Source: an uncultured Collinsella sp. (GTDB lineage: Bacteria > Actinomycetota > Coriobacteriia > Coriobacteriales > Coriobacteriaceae). Taken from it: a stretch of DNA of 30,105 nucleotides. Positions 30,086 to 30,105 of this stretch are shown here, piece after piece. The position numbers and the translations under genes are program-made. How positions within the stretch are numbered: the stretch's first letter is position 1; each line of letters begins with the position of its first letter. The notes beneath the pieces are model-generated. The model was not told where the DNA came from and did no database searches. It was given only the letters and a program-made list of their open reading frames with translations. Location of the stretch: assembly GCA_900548495.1 (NCBI GenBank), contig URKT01000017.1, forward strand, positions 1-30,105. Reading direction: 5' to 3'.

Positions 30086-30105
30086 CTGTCTCTTATACAC
30101 ATCTG
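30086..30105. other. Nextera transposase adapter remnant
   Basis: The 19 bases CTGTCTCTTATACACATCT at 30086-30104 are the reverse complement of the Tn5 mosaic end used in Nextera libraries; the next G fits the read 2 adapter. This is sequencing adapter, not genomic DNA. Confidence 0.95.

Overview
The window is a chimeric contig. Bases 1 to about 1785 carry the 3' part of a polar amino-acid ABC transporter operon on the minus strand, whose style and intergenic repeats suggest a Faecalibacterium-like clostridium. From about 1785 onward the DNA is one continuous piece of a high-GC Coriobacteriia genome, most likely Collinsella. This rests on protein style, gene content and the strongly C/G-ending codons of its highly expressed genes, not on a database search. 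The junction breaks two genes at the same point: the signal peptide of the binding protein and the N-terminal half of xseA. The last 20 bases (30086-30105) are Nextera transposase adapter, so both ends of the contig need caution.

Layout of the Collinsella-like part. 1784-3182: xseA (3' part), xseB and a HIT hydrolase. 3330-7184: two adjacent full-length acetate kinase paralogs facing a phosphate acetyltransferase, giving acetyl-CoA to acetate plus ATP. 7416-9642: glf and a family 2 glycosyltransferase, overlapping, for galactofuranose surface glycans; inverted repeats and an inverted scrap of a related glycosyltransferase follow. 10006-12229 (minus): P1/S58 peptidase, Maf and a DJ-1/PfpI protein. 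12436-12729: a small membrane-anchored zinc-ribbon protein. 12805-16805 (minus): an RlmD/RumA-type rRNA methyltransferase and polyphosphate kinase with a long Ala/Pro/Glu-rich tail.

17214-24417 is an arginine deiminase (ADI) locus: arcA1, an ArcT-like PLP enzyme, arcA2, arcB and a YfcC-type arginine/ornithine exchanger. The two arcA genes are identical in sequence, including 24 bases upstream, while their flanks have diverged. Each is preceded by the same promoter layout. This includes a tandem ACCGTTC-type repeat with an exact 21-bp period, matching the known LytTR response-regulator site, and a leader with hairpins in matching places. No carbamate kinase gene is present in the window. 24903-29763 holds a DUF1846 protein, a small winged-helix protein, pyrG and a XerD-type recombinase.

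Intergenic regions carry unusually long, nested inverted repeats (2714-2821, 6059-6187, 9666-9774, 9869-9993, 24601-24696), different in sequence but alike in architecture. No tRNA, rRNA, CRISPR array or insertion sequence was seen. The regulatory layout of the ADI locus and the acetate kinase pair are the most interesting biology; the chimeric junction is the most important quality issue.
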